Positions 22,226-34,640 are shown, counted from the stretch's first letter. The stretch is DNA of 64,000 nucleotides from Notamacropus eugenii (GCF_028372415.1 NC_092872.1:264765008-264829007), one strand, 5' to 3'. Translations and numbers: made by a program. Notes: generated by a model from the letters alone, not told the origin.

Positions 22226-22229
22226 TTCT

Positions 22230-23720
22230 CTGAGCAAACAAACAAACCAAGGGACACACCAAAAAACAAAATCCCCTAGACTAAGTGAATGTGATTTGTT
22301 CAATTTTTATTACAGTTAAGAGCTCAAGCTGTGCTTGAGTTAGAACCATATATAAAGTTTATTATTTAAAAATACACAATGATGAGAATAAGACTGAAAT
22401 GAGACTTAACGAATTCAGGTTATTACAGTTCTTTGGAGAAAAAAAAAATACTATGTCAAAGTTCCTGACTTGAATTTAATTCAGCTATATAATACAAAAT
22501 AAAATCTATTAGTACTTTGAGCACAGCCCTCAATACTGGAGAAAATACAATTTACAATTTAAGCTTCCTCCTGAAGAGCTGGTGAGAGGGATTGAGCAAG
22601 GCTGAAATCAAACCTGTTCTTGTGAGATGGTTCCTATCTCATCTAAGATTAGAGCAGCTGTCTATTGGCTAGATATTCCAAAAGAAGCCAAGCTATAATT
22701 GCAAATGAATCATCCTAGATATGAGATTTGGACAAGTGAACACTTTATATTTTCTTTGGGGTTGATAAGATAGGTGTGAATGCATTGGGAGATTTGGAGT
22801 GTGAAATTTAACACATCACTTGGAATAAAGACTTTGCGAAAAGTTTCTCTAGAATTTGGAGGTTTCATTTGAAATACTTATGGTGATTAAAACTTGAGGA
22901 ACTAGAGAGAGAATAAGAAAAACAAAGCAAGTTGGAATCAGAAAGTCCTGTTGAAATTACTAAGAGAATCTAGAGACCGATCTCAAACCTGTGACCATTA
23001 CCATTGGAGGTTGGAACCTTCTGTGTAATTTATATTCTCAGAGTTGGCTAGAGGACTGAGAGGTTGTGACTTCCCCAGGATTACATGATTAGTATGTCCA
23101 AGACAATAATAAAGTGAATCTTATTTATATTAATCTAATGTGCAAGCACCTATTTTCTTTCAGCATTATATTTATTGCCCTCAAACTCTGTTCTTCTCTT
23201 AATCCTAAATCTCTCCTTCCCCTCTTTACTTACTCTTGTCTTTCATGCTTAAGAAGACCTGGGGAGTATGGAAGACTGTGTTCAATATGTAATAATATAA
23301 TTGAGAGTCAATAATTAACTAATACAGTTACATTAACGTATACAAAATTTCCCTTCAGGTTTGATTGTTCAGAGATGGTAATGATCTCATAACCAAGATG
23401 TCCAGCCATATAATATCAGCAGAACAATATTCACATTAAATAAGTAGTTTTATTTTGTTTTGTTTTGTTTTTTTGCCACAGAACATAATGTATTTGTAAA
23501 GCTATCTGTCTCTAGCATACACATGCATGCATACACGCACATACATACATATATAAACAGTACTGGACTTATTGAAAGTAGTAACAAATCCTAATTTATC
23601 TCAGTATTTCCTCAGCTCCCTAGAATGTTACGTGTTTGTTTTTACTGGACTAGTAATTTTACTCATGTAAGAAATTCTATCTATTTCAGAAGAAACACCT
23701 GAGAGGATTGCCCATGGAAA
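22230..23720. other. Unassigned AT-rich sequence
   Basis: TTTTG units at 23449-23474 and a CATA/CATG-rich run at 23516-23555. Nothing else recognised. Confidence 0.4.
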
Positions 23721-23724
23721 AGCA

Positions 23725-24010
23725 GTAAGAATTGATTAAGCTCTTACTGTATGCAAGGAACTACACTCAGTCCTTAGGATACAAGGAAAAGCATAAAGAT
23801 AAAACATCTCTGGCATCAGGATGCTTCCACTCTAATGGAGAAAGAAACACCCCAGTAGAGCTGAAAAGCTGTGGAGGGGGTGGGGGTGGGGTGAGAGGTT
23901 TGTGAGGATATTGTGTTGATGATTCTGGAAGTCTGAAGAAGAGTTAGAAAGAGAAAGAAAGTTGTCCAGACTGGGCTGTTCTTCAAAATGGAAGCACTGG
24001 GAGTAACTCA
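23725..24010 (+). mobile_element. Family X repeat, copy 2
   Basis: 'gattaagctcttactgtatg', 'ctacactcagtccttaggat' and a later 'ccactctaatggagaaagaa' follow the block order of family X. A GGGGGTGGGGG patch lies near 23880. Confidence 0.55.
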
Positions 24011-24164
24011 CCGATGAGAGAAGGAAGCCAATACATTAAAGGGATTTTCCAGAGTGAGGAGGCCCCACAAATTAAAGGAAGTTGTAGGGCAAAAACACAA
24101 CTGAGATACGGTGGCAAATTCCAGAAAGTACACAAGTAAAGGTGGTAAGAAAACTATAGTAAGT

Positions 24165-24245
24165 TTGCATCAGAGACAGAATTGGACCTCAGGTCTTCCT
24201 GAATTCTAGGCCAGCTCTCTCTCTATTACCACATGGCTGCCTCAC
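24165..24245 (-). mobile_element. CORE-SINE fragment
   Basis: 'agaattggacctcaggtctt', 'cctgaattctaggccagctc' and a final 'accacatggctgcctca' are the reverse of a MIR-type SINE start. Confidence 0.6.
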
Positions 24246-24384
24246 ATAATCGTCACTTAACAGATATTTTTTTCAAATACTTTATTGAAGGTTATGAAAC
24301 AGTGTTTTCAGTTCACAAAGTATTCCCTTCAGATTACTGTTATAAATTCAGCATTCAATCCACTCTATGCACTGCAACTAGGCA

Positions 24385-24800
24385 GTCAATCAATACATTT
24401 ATTAAGAACTTACTATGTGCTAGAACTGTGCTAAAGTCTGGAGATAAAAATAACTTCTAAAGACAATCCTAACCCTGGCAGAGCTCACAATCTAATGGGG
24501 GAGATGCCTATTTCCAAGATAAATGAAGACAGTCAATAGGATCAGGAAAGACTTCTCATAGAACAGGGGATTTTAGCTGGGACTTGAAAGAAGTTCGGGA
24601 AATCAAAGAACAGAGATAGGAAGTGTTAGAGGCACAAGGAATAGACTGAAAAATTGGAGTGACTTGTCAAAGAATCAAGGCCAGTGTCACTGGATCATAG
24701 AATGTAGGGCTGTAGGAGGAAGTAAAGTATAAAGATCCTGGAAAGGAAAGAGGAGTCTAAGTTGAAAAGGGCTTTGAATGCCAAGTAGAGGCAAAAATAA
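24385..24800 (+). mobile_element. Family X repeat, copy 3
   Basis: 'caatacatttattaagaact', 'tactatgtgctagaactgtg', 'gagctcacaatctaatgggg', then a region with 'ggccagtgtcactggatcat' and 'gggctttgaatgccaa'. It is the longest of the six copies. Confidence 0.7.
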
Positions 24801-25004
24801 CCTATCTAATGAACAAATTTGTCCATGTTACTTACCTATGCAAAACTTTCAGTAGCTCCCATAACCATCATCAGTCAGCCAGTCAACCGGCTAATCCCAC
24901 AGGTATTATATCTGTCTTTTAAACTGTTTTTTTGTCTAACAATCAAACTACAAAAAATTATTGTAAAGAGCAAAGAACTAATAATATCTGTCTAAAAGAA
25001 TAAT

Positions 25005-27035
25005 AAGTCAAGAATACCAAGAGAATTAATGAAAAAAATATATAATGGAAGGTGATCTAGCCATACCAGATCTGAAACTATATTATAAAGTGACAATCAT
25101 CAGAACTATTTGGTACTGGCTAAGAAATAGAATGATGGATCAGTGGAATAAATTAGGTACAATTCGGTAATCACTATTTGGTAAACCCAAAGATTCCAGC
25201 TTCTGGGGTAAGAATTTTTTGACAAAACTGCTGTGAAAACTGGATAATAACATGGCAGAAACTAGGCACAGACCAATATCTCACAGTGTACATCAAGACA
25301 AGGTCAAAATGGGTACAGGATTTAGAAATACAGGGTGATGCTGATGGGATCATGGAACATGGACCCCTAAAAGGAAAAGACCATTTCTTTGTCCCTGAAT
25401 GTTCCCACACATTTCAGAAGCCCAGATAACTGGTGTTTCACCCAAGGCCTCTGACCCAGCTCATTTCACCTAGATACTCCTTAGTCCTTTCACAGAGTCT
25501 CTTGATCCACCCCAGACCAATTAATACTCTTTTCATTATTGCACCTGACCCACTATAGACTATTAACCACTCCTTATTCTCATCCAGATGTTTTCACTTT
25601 CTTTTTTTTTATATATATATATCAGTCTTACCCCCATTAAGTTGCAGATTCTTTAGAATCTAGGCAATAAACCTTGCCACCTTAACCAAAAGAAGGTTTG
25701 AGTGCATGAATTCATTCCAGGCAGATTCACCTTGTAGCCTGACCAAGCAACCCCAAACTGTATCAATGCCATAAAGCAAATTAGGAGAGCAAGGCATAGT
25801 TTACCTATTAGATCTATAGAGAATGGAAGAAATTATGAGCAAACAAGAGACAGAGAATATTAAGAAATACAAAGCGGATGATTTTAACTACATTAAATTA
25901 AAAAGGCTTTGCACAAAGCCAATGCAACCAAGATTAGAAGGAAAATAGAAAACTGCAGTTTTTTTTACTGTGTTTCTTCTAAAGGCTTTATCTCTCAAAT
26001 ATATAGAGAACTAAGGCAAATTTATAAGAATATAAGGCTTTTCCAGTTGACAAATGGTCAAAGGATATGAACAGGCAGTTTCCAGATAAAGAAATTAAAG
26101 CTAACCATAATCATATGAAAAAATACTCTAAACATTGTTCATTAGAGAAATGCAAATTGAAACTCTGAGGTACCACCTCACATCTATCAGAGAAGCCACT
26201 ATGACAGAAAAGGAAAATGATAAATGTTGGAGAAGAAGTAGGAAAGAAATAATGCATTGTTGGTGGAATTGTGAACAGATTCAACCATTCTGGAGGGCAA
26301 TTTGGAACTATCCCCAAAGGGCTATAAAACTGTGCATATCTTTTGATTCAGCAATATCACTAATAGATCTGCATCACAAAGAAATCAAAAAAAGGGAAAA
26401 TGACTAACATATAAAAATATTCATAGCAGCTCTTTTTGTGGTAGCCAAGAATTGGAAATTGAGGGGATGCCCATCAGTTGGGGAATAGCTAAACAAGTTG
26501 TGGTATATAAATGTAATGGAATACTATTGTTCTGTAAGAAATGGTGAGCAGGCAGATTTCAGAAAAACCTGGTAAGACTTACACAAACTGATGCTGAGTA
26601 AAGTGAATAGAATGAGAACATTGTACACAGAAACAGCAACATTGTGTTATGATCTATTATGATAGACTTAGCTCTTCTCAGTAATACAATGATTTAAGAC
26701 AATTCCAAATGACTTGCAATGGAAAATGCTATCTACATCCAGAGAAAGAACTATGATGTCTGAATGCAGAACAAAACATACTATTTTCACTTTTCTATTG
26801 TTTTGTCTTATGTTTTTCCTTTTGTTTTCCTGATTCTTCTTTCACAAAATAATTTAGAAATATGTTTAATATAATTGCACTTTTATAACCTTTATCAAAT
26901 TTCTCACTATTTTGGGGAGAGGGGTGAGAAGCAAGGGATGGAAAAAAATGTAGACTCAAAATCTTACAAAAATGAATGCTGAAAACTATCTTTACATGTA
27001 ACTGGAAAAAAATATACTATTAAAATAAATAAACT
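25005..27035 (+). mobile_element. L1 LINE, ORF2 3' half plus 3'UTR
   Basis: From 'aagaataccaagagaattaa' it follows L1 ORF2 after the reverse transcriptase ('ctggctaagaaatagaatga', 'agttgacaaatggtcaaagg', 'ggggatgcccatcagttggg'), then a 3'UTR with T-rich stretches and the end 'cttacaaaaatgaatgctga'. The 3'UTR differs from that of 16733-17757, so it is another subfamily. A solo LTR interrupts it at 25342-25765. The frame is broken in many places. Confidence 0.85.
25342..25765 (+). mobile_element. Solo LTR inside L1
   Basis: A 424-bp insertion with TG…CA ends (tgatggg … ctgtatca). It is flanked by the 4-bp duplication ATGC (25338-25341 and 25766-25769), and L1 sequence joins in register when it is removed. 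AATAAA near 25666, about 100 bp before the end, gives + orientation. A short TATA run lies at 25610-25622. A 4-bp duplication is usual for gammaretrovirus-like (ERV1) elements. No internal retroviral sequence is present. Confidence 0.82.
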
Positions 27036-27039
27036 ATTT

Positions 27040-27405
27040 TTCCTGTGCTTTAATAGCGATTCCTTGAATGACATCTACAATTTGTACTATATTTAGAAGG
27101 TTCAACTGCCATATGGATCCCGACTAGTTTCTGCAAGTTACTACTACAAACTAAAGCTGTTAACTTTTAGAGTTCCTTCTTACTGGCATTAATGAACTTG
27201 CTGTACCCAAAGCAATTATAATGAATTCAGTTTCTTACCTTGTATATTTCTTCAGCATAGATCATAGTATGTCTTATTTTCTGTTGTCATAAGGGTATCA
27301 CTATTGAAATCTTTGTTTTATTTAAATTTAATTTGATTTATTAAATATAAATCTTTGTATATCTTAGGTCACATTTAGTAGATTAACATAGAGTCTGAAA
27401 AATGG
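27040..27405. other. Unassigned sequence
   Basis: No feature recognised. Confidence 0.4.
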
Positions 27406-27407
27406 GG

Positions 27408-27645
27408 GTTTATTGTTCTTGTTCAGACATGTCCAACTCTTTATGACTCTGTTTGGGATGATCGTGCCAAAGATAATGGAGTGGTTTGTCATTTCCTTCT
27501 GCAGATCATTTTACAGATGAAGAAACTGAGCAGAAAGGGTTAAGTAACTTACCTAGGTTCACACAGCTAGTAAGTATCTGAGACTAGGTTTGAACTCAAG
27601 TCTTTCTGACACCATGTCCACTGCACTATCCACTAATGTACATAG
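27408..27645 (-). mobile_element. CORE-SINE with RTE-like tail (MAR1-like)
   Basis: Against the strand: tRNA-like start, CORE region ('gatgaagaaactgagcagaa', 'cacacagctagtaagtatct', 'tttgaactcaagtctttctg' in + reading), and a tail whose + reading 'ccaactctttatgactctgt' … 'ggagtggtttgtcatttcct' resembles the 3' end of RTE/BovB LINEs. This combination is characteristic of marsupial genomes. Further copies lie at 38885-39125 and 62276-62500. Confidence 0.8.
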
Positions 27646-27649
27646 ATAC

Positions 27650-28210
27650 CCATAAGTTACCATTCACAGGGCAAAGAATAATAGACCACTCTAAGGATAT
27701 ATAAAACTTTGAAATGATAAGTGGTCATTTCTTTTTTCTTGTCCCTCTATTGAAACCTTTAGAGGAATATATTTCATTAATATGTATTTTCCACATCTGG
27801 AGAGAATTTTGGTAATAAAATTCATAAAAAATAATTTGGCAATCAACTGGAATCATACTATTTTCTTACACATTGGAGTTGATCTAAAGTAAGCACTTCT
27901 GTTTATCAAAGCAAGAGACATGAGGATAAAAACAACTCAGGTGCAGGTCTAAAACTGGCTTAAACTCTGAAAAAATCACACAATCAGTCATTTACTTGAG
28001 AGACAACATTACTAAAAGTATCTTGTGGAAGTAATTTAATAAATCAATTTTTCCCCTTTTCAAATTCTAATTCCTCAAATTCTGATTATTTTCCTTTTCT
28101 ATGTAAGGAACTATGTTAGCTTAAAGGGGGAAAAGAAAGTATAACTAAGACTTAGACTCACCCAGATAAAATTTTGATTTAATTATAAGTACAAATAACT
28201 ATTGGTGGGG
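27650..28210. other. Unassigned AT-rich sequence
   Basis: No feature recognised. Confidence 0.4.
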
Positions 28211-28214
28211 GGAG

Positions 28215-28490
28215 GAATGTATGGTAATTGCATGACAGGCAGATACAATATGTCTTATGAGACTTGAGAGGGGAAAGGTCATTATCAAATAGAGAAATCC
28301 GGGATGGATTCTCTAAGGAGGTGGCATATAAATGGGGTTCTAAAACATGAAGGAAGACAATAGACAGATACTAGATGAGGGAGGGGGTGTTGCCAGGCAT
28401 AGGAACTGTGTGAGCAAAGGCAAAGCAATGGGATAGTAACAAGGGCCCTCAGAGGTCAAGGATAGTCTGATCTGTTTGGAACACAGGGTA
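28215..28490 (+). mobile_element. Family X repeat, copy 4 (interior)
   Basis: 'gttgccaggcataggaactg', 'tgtgagcaaaggcaaagcaa' and the following G/A-rich part correspond to the later blocks of family X. The first blocks are missing. Confidence 0.5.
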
Positions 28491-28529
28491 GATAGAAAAG
28501 AAGAATATATAATAAAGCATTACAAATAA

Positions 28530-28700
28530 ATAAACTGATGTTTATATAGAACTTAAGTGTCTGAAATCATAATACTTAAGTTATTTCACTCAAATAATAC
28601 TGGGATATAGAGACTGCTAAAATTATTAGTCCCATTGTATAAATGAGGAAAGAGAGGTTCATTCATAGTCACATAGCAAGTAAATCTTAGAAGCGGGCTT
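28530..28700 (-). mobile_element. MIR SINE
   Basis: Reverse MIR pattern: 'tgatgtttatatagaactta', 'cccattgtataaatgaggaa', 'tagtcacatagcaagtaaat'. A short L2-like end ('aagttccttgaggacaggga') follows at 28739-28758. Confidence 0.65.
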
Positions 28701-28799
28701 TGAGCTCTTTTAATGTGTTGTCTTCATCCACAAGACTATAAGTTCCTTGAGGACAGGGACCAGAAGTGCTAGCTTTAAAATTAGTGTTCCACATGATGC

Positions 28800-30260
28800 A
28801 ATGAAACATCTGAACCAAAACAAACAAAACACATCATTGGGTGCTGGAAAGAAAAACAACTTCTTACCTCACTTCTCTTTAATAAGCTATTTAAGTCAAA
28901 TAGTGATGTGGTTTGGGATTGTTGAGAACCCCAAAATGTCAGAGTACAGGGGAGGTATGCCTAGAAAGAATTCAAGCACTGAAACCTTTTAGTCAAGCTG
29001 GCAAGGATTTCTGTAAGGCCGATAGAAATGGGCCAGATTCCTAGTGAGTTTACAACTTAGGGGTCCAAGTCCCATCACCTCATCAACAGGACCATTAATT
29101 GAGGGTTTACAGGTATTTTGGAAATCACTAATGAACAAACTAAGGGATTTGCTGAGGATTCCATGGGTAGCTTGTGACAGAACCTGAATTTAAACCAAAG
29201 ACCTACATACCTGGTTAGCATGTACCAGAATAGTAGATCTAAGTAACAACCAAGATAAGAAGTGATTTCTTTTAATTTTTTTCTTTGGGGTAGAGATCAA
29301 CCATTGCACCTTCTCAATGAATGATGCAATCTATGTGTTTTGTGCCATAAGCTATTTGGAACCATTTAAATGCCAGCTTCATCTATATTGTTGAGGTTTA
29401 AAGGTTCTGGGACCCCAAAATAGTGATGTGCAAATCCTGTACCAAAAGAAAGAAAAAGAAAAGAAAGGCTTATTAAAGATCATCATATCAGCCAAACTAA
29501 AGGAATATGAGCATTTGAAATGCTAATGTAAGAGGACCATATTGAATATGAGCATCTTGATGAAGACTGAGATGGATCTTATTCACAGAAAGACTGTGGG
29601 AGGGATCTAGGGTAGGCTAGGAAGTCTGGGGTGATTAGAGGAGAGGTCTAGGGAGGATCTTGATGGGACTGGTCAGTAGGTTGGAGTGACTAGAGGTCAG
29701 AGGCCAAGAACCAAGAAAATGAGGGTTAAATAGGATCAAGGGTGGGAAGTAGCCCAAGGCAATCCTGAAATAACAGACAATGAAAGCTTGGACTACATTA
29801 AGGGTAAGAGAGAATAGGGCTTGGTGATAATAAAAGGCCAATTGAGGGGATTACAGACTCAGGCTAATGCCAGATAGAGTAGAAAGATTCAAGGAGAGTT
29901 CAAGGGGGTTTCCAGAGCCTATACCCCATCAATATTATCAGCAAAGGCTGATGTAATAGAGATTAAACCAGACTCTAATGTGAAGGCAAGTAACATTAAT
30001 GCCACCTTTGTTCCTGAAACAATGATTAATGATTTTCAAAGATCTTTTTTTCAAAAACTACTGTCTTTGTCCTGAATCCAGCATTGCAAATAATGAATTA
30101 CCTGGACATGGGTATGTTCTATTAGTCCTTTTAACAGAAATATTTGTAAGTTTATATAGATTTTACAGTTTTATTTACAGAAGTTTTAGTCCCCCACCTC
30201 CATCAAATAATCACATGACTTTGTAAAAGCATAGCATGAGACTTTACACTCTCCCAATCT
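28800..30260. other. Unassigned sequence, possibly LTR-derived in part
   Basis: Two separated stretches share 'gaccccaaaat'/'gaaccccaaaatg' with neighbouring 'agtgatgtg' (28908-28939 and 29411-29434). The part 29580-29910 is G/A-rich and unlike simple unique AT-rich DNA. This could be remains of an endogenous retrovirus LTR, but I found no ends or target duplication. Confidence 0.3.
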
Positions 30261-30354
30261 ATGACTATGCTCAAAGGAAGAGTTGTTTCAGTGAGAACAG
30301 AGCAAGGTCTGGCACTCACAATTTATGTCAGCAAGAATCTGCCAAAAGTTAAGG

Positions 30355-30490
30355 AAGGTGGAGACCAGAGGAGAGGAGAACTGAAGAGAAAGAAAGAGAA
30401 TGAGAAGGGAGAAGAGAGCTGGAAAGAGGAGAGGAGAAGAATGGGAGGGAGGGAAGGGGGGAAGAAAGGGCAGGAAAGGAGAATAAAAGA
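30355..30490 (+). repeat. Purine-rich (GGAGA/GAAA)n tract
   Basis: About 135 bases nearly all G and A with several GGAGG and GAGAA units. The open frames over it on both strands are low-complexity artefacts. Confidence 0.9.
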
Positions 30491-30499
30491 AAAATGCTT

Positions 30500-31210
30500 C
30501 CATTGTTCAAAATAGCTTATGAAATTAAAAATTGTTGTTATGTAAAAGCACATTTACCACGGTTTGGAAGGAATAACAGAATCACGGTCAATATAACACA
30601 AGGAGGAAATGAAAAGATGCATGAGCTAATTTTAATAAAACAAAGAAGTTATTGATGAACGACGGCTATGCCACAAGGAAGAAAATGTTTGGCTATATCA
30701 TTTGACCAGCTACAACAAACAGATCAATCAGAGAGCTGATAAAACAATGATAGCTCAAGGAGACAAGTCAATGCAGTTATGGTTTGCTACATGGAGTGAC
30801 TTCTTTCAAATAAAGAAACCTTTAAGTGTTTGAGACATCAAGTATATGATGCAAAGTCTATGCCTTGGAGGTGGAGCTGGCCAGGTCAAATAACTCATGG
30901 TCAAGGCAACAGATGGCCCCTGTGTCTGACCAAATGAATCCCAAGGGGTGGGATTGTGTGATGTTGCCTTGTGTGCAAACCAGGCTGATGATAACCAGTC
31001 AGGAAAGGCTAAAGATGAAAAATCTTGGCAACTTTAATGATGAAAGTACATCAGAAGCTGTAGTGACTGAATCAAGGAACTTATGTCTATGCAACTTTGA
31101 AAAACACTCTTCTCAGCTGCCTTCATAGTTCACTTTCTAAAATGAGCTCAAAAATAACTACACTGTCTCCCTTCAATGGACACTTACAAAAACAAATAAA
31201 AATAGCTCTC
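30500..31210. other. Unassigned sequence
   Basis: An 87-codon open frame (30865-31128) has no recognisable protein features. No repeat recognised. Confidence 0.4.
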
Positions 31211-31217
31211 ATATATT

Positions 31218-31452
31218 TAACATGTGTGTGTGTATATATGTATGTATGTGTGTATATCACATATGCATATGTATATATAAATATATACATTTCTTCCCAG
31301 TAGAATCTGAGATCTTTGTTCTAAGGGAGTATTTTTATTTAATCATTCATACATGTGCATGCACACACACATGTTTAGAGAGATATACCCACATATACAT
31401 ATGTGGATGCACATGTATGTATGTATATGTGTGTGTATACATATATATGTAG
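31218..31452 (+). repeat. Interrupted (TG)n/(TA)n/(CA)n microsatellites
   Basis: TG/TATG-rich runs at 31223-31290, CA-rich at 31351-31372 and TATG-rich at 31392-31450, separated by normal sequence. Confidence 0.9.
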
Positions 31453-31605
31453 AGACAAGTCTCCCATAGTATGTGCTTAACAACGTGTTTTAACTAATTG
31501 ATTGATTTAATTGAATTAAATTGCATCATTAAATACTATTTTTTAATTAATTAGATATCTTGAGCTGCACAGAGCATGTTAATTGAGTAACAAAGTATCT
31601 GTTGC

Positions 31606-31790
31606 AGAGTAGATAGAGAACAAGACTATGTCAGGAAAACCTGAGTTCAAATCCAGCCTCAGATACTAGCAGTGTGTCTCAGTTTTCTCATTTATAAAAT
31701 GGGGATCAATCTTTATTAGGAGGAGGAAATTACTTAACACATTTGCTGTACAAATCTTAAAATGTCATTATTATGCTATTAGTATGTGGT
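31606..31790 (+). mobile_element. MIR-type tRNA-derived SINE
   Basis: 'agtagatagagaacaagact', a box B in 'gagttcaaatccagcctcag', then 'tctcagttttctcatttata' and 'aaatggggatcaatc'. This is the forward order of a CORE/MIR SINE with a small deletion before the 'ctcagtttt' block. Confidence 0.75.
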
Positions 31791-31791
31791 A

Positions 31792-31943
31792 TAGTGGGAA
31801 GAATTCCAAATTGGGTGGTAGATGCCCTGGTTTTGAAATCTTGACTTTGTTATTCACTGTCTAGGTGACCTAGTCCTAGTAATTTATTTTACTGAATCTC
31901 TGTTTCTTCATCTATAAGATGAGGAAATCAGACTGGGTGCCTG
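31792..31943 (+). mobile_element. MIR-type SINE fragment
   Basis: 'ccctggttttgaaatcttga', 'tattcactgtctaggtgacc', 'gaatctctgtttcttcatct' and 'ataagatgaggaaatcagac' in forward MIR order. It stops abruptly at 31943. Confidence 0.65.
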
Positions 31944-33085
31944 TTGTGATGAATGAAAAAATCCGGAAAGAGACACTTGCTGGGAAATTGATGATCAAGT
32001 TATTAATGAGGCAAGGTAATAATCAATAAATTGAGGATCAGTGGTTTCTCTCAGTAATTAAAGACAAAAAGCATAGTAAGTCTGAAAGCCTTAATTTTTT
32101 TTTAAAGGAAATGCCCCTGATGAGTGGAAATCATCCTGATCGATGGTCATTTCATGAGGATGTGGGCTAGAAGTCTTCAACTCCTTTTCCTGAGAACATG
32201 GTTTGACTATCATATTCAGCCACCTCCACCAATCTGGACAGGGGATCCAACCCCTCTCTGACTTCACTCTGGCTTGTTTTCTGCTTGATGAGCTGGGTCA
32301 CTATAAACTCCAATGGAGAGGTACAGGGTCAGGGCTGGCTGTTCTCCTTGGAACAAAAACTTGTTTAGATTCTGTTTACAATCGAATCAGAAGTAAGGTC
32401 TTTTGTCCTTCAGAGACTGGCAAACTGACCTACACACTGGTCCCCAAATGAGGAAACAAAGGAGAAAAACCTTGATCCTAATAAAAAAAATTGGTTGTGA
32501 ATATAATAGCAAAATGATGTTTTCTCTCACTGCTAAGTGCTCCTTTGGTTATAAATCTAGGATCCTATGAAATAAAATAATTGAATATTCAGTCATGTTA
32601 TATGAATATATTTAATTTTCATCTACAGATTCATTTTTTTTGTGTAACCAATGATTCCAAACTAGAATTAATACTCTAAATTCATTTTTAAAATATCTCT
32701 TTTATCCTCTCATACTCATCCAACTCTTCCAATACCATCCACTATCACTTTCTAAACTCTTCCAATATTGTGCACTACGACCTTCTAAACCTCTGCCCTA
32801 TTGTACATAAACACTTTTACTGGAATAAACATTCTTTTTAAGGTCCCTTACACTTCTTGACATTACCAGAAACTAAGATTTTTTATGGGATATCATATCC
32901 TTCACACATCTCTTCAATCAGTGTGTTTGAAAATACATAAGTGTTGGACCTTTCTAAACCTACCTACAAGTCTTTCTCTCTGAATTTACACATACAATGA
33001 AACTGGATTATATGGCATACTTGGAACATGGCCTGGGTTTTCCTATTCTTGTATCTTTGACTTTGTTCTTGATGTTTGTTACACT
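31944..33085. other. Unassigned sequence
   Basis: 31944-32460 starts with TGTTGTGATG directly after a MIR that breaks off and is less AT-rich than its surroundings, so it may be an insertion. I found no clear right end or duplication. Nothing recognised from 32460 to 33085. Confidence 0.3.
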
Positions 33086-33089
33086 TCAT

Positions 33090-33420
33090 AGCTATGCTTT
33101 TCTCAAAATCCTATTAGCGGTTCAAGGCCCAGCTCAAAGGCTACTTTTTCCAAGAAATCTTGCCTGAGTCACCCTCCCTCCCCAGTATAGTTATTTCTTC
33201 GACCTCTGAAGAACTTTTTTGTTACTTAATGTTTTACACTAAAGGCATTCAACTTTGCATTTTAAATAACTATCTTTAATTAGATAATTTTAGATAGATA
33301 ATTTAGATAAGTTAATTAAATTATTTAGATAATACATGTTAGATATTAAGTTTCTTTACAGTATCAACTATGTCTTCTTAGTTTTGCATCTATCATGACC
33401 TTGCATAAAGAGAACCCTTA
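33090..33420 (+). mobile_element. L2 LINE 3' end
   Basis: 'ggttcaaggcccagctcaaa', 'ggctactttttccaagaaat', 'cttgcctgagtcac' are the typical L2 3' coding end; later 'aagtttctttacagtatcaa' fits the 3'UTR in diverged form. Confidence 0.75.
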
Positions 33421-33774
33421 AATGGTTGGTAAATTTAATTATGTATGTAGAACTTTTTATATAATACTCCTAAAATAAATTTTCACATAAATATTTGAAA
33501 AAGTTTCATCTCGGTTTTTGTCTCTAATTTGAAAACTAAATTTAGTTCATTAGCAAAGATTCCTTTCCCATAAAAGACCATAAGTGTTTGTTACATGGAA
33601 CAATGTATTTTCAAAACAGGAAAGAACTGAGATAACTGGATTTTAATATTCATTTTTGTTTCTTTCAGTCCAACCCTAAAGGACTGTATTGTGAGTATAC
33701 AAATTAAAAGATAATGTGAAATACAACAAATAATGGGACTTATTTCATTTTAACTTTTTTATGAAATTTGAAAT

Positions 33775-33870
33775 ATTATGTATGCATGCATACTTATTCA
33801 CATCTATTTGTATAAATATATGAATGCATGTATTCATGTGCATATACACATATATGTGTCCACATGTAGA
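33775..33870 (+). repeat. ATGC/TATG-rich simple repeat
   Basis: Alternating runs of ATGCATG, TATA and CACATATA. Flanking 33425-33770 holds nothing recognised. Confidence 0.75.
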
Positions 33871-33879
33871 TTTTTAAAA

Positions 33880-34130
33880 ATAATCAATAAGTATTTATTA
33901 ACAACCTACAATGTACTAAGTATTATGCTAAACCCATTGCATATAAATACAAAAAGAGAAAGCTCTTATCCTCAAAGAACTTACAATCCAATAAGGGAAA
34001 ACAATTAACAAAAGGAAATTGAAAAGGAGAGCAAGATATACCTAATAGACACAAGTGGTCAAGAAGTCAGAGATGTGTCAGAATAATACAGCCAAGGGAA
34101 CTTCTGAGCTGACCTCCTTCCTTGAAGGGA
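33880..34130 (+). mobile_element. Family X repeat, copy 5
   Basis: 'aataagtatttattaacaac', 'aatgtactaagtattatgct', 'tcaaagaacttacaatccaa' and 'taagggaaaacaattaacaa' follow the block order of family X. Confidence 0.65.
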
Positions 34131-34134
34131 GGTT

Positions 34135-34640
34135 TGGAATTTCATGTTTCTCATATTATGTGTGTACCTTCAATCTATAGAATGGGAAAATCACATCATA
34201 ATTTGGGATTGTCTACAAATTGGAAAGCATGGACATATTCTTAAACTGGTATCCCAAGTTTTCTGTTTGTATAGCTAGATTATTATTTTTTAAACAAAAT
34301 TGTAGTTCCTATATAATAAAAGAAAGTTTTAATTTAATTTACATAATGGAAATATGCTTAAAACTTGGTACATATTTCTCATTTCATTGCTTATACGCAC
34401 AAAACACACACACATACACATGTATATATGTACATATGTATATAATTTCTCTCCTTTCTTCCCCTCTCTCCTACCTTATTTTATTTTTGCTTAAGAAAAA
34501 AAAGAAGAATAAAAGGAAGATATAATATCAGGATAAAACCTTTAATCCACTAATCTATCCAAATGTTTATTTACTTTGAAAGGATGACTCAGTTATCTTA
34601 CTTTAATATAATCCAATGTTTCTTCAAAAATTTAATTTGT
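34135..34640. other. Unassigned sequence with a small CA/TA repeat
   Basis: A CA/TATA run at 34399-34445 and an A-rich run at 34494-34515. Nothing else recognised. Confidence 0.45.

Noticed and set aside
31606..31680. tRNA gene suggested by a box B-like 'gttcaaatcc'
   Set aside because: No cloverleaf can be drawn by eye and the sequence continues into a MIR-type SINE, which has a tRNA-derived start.
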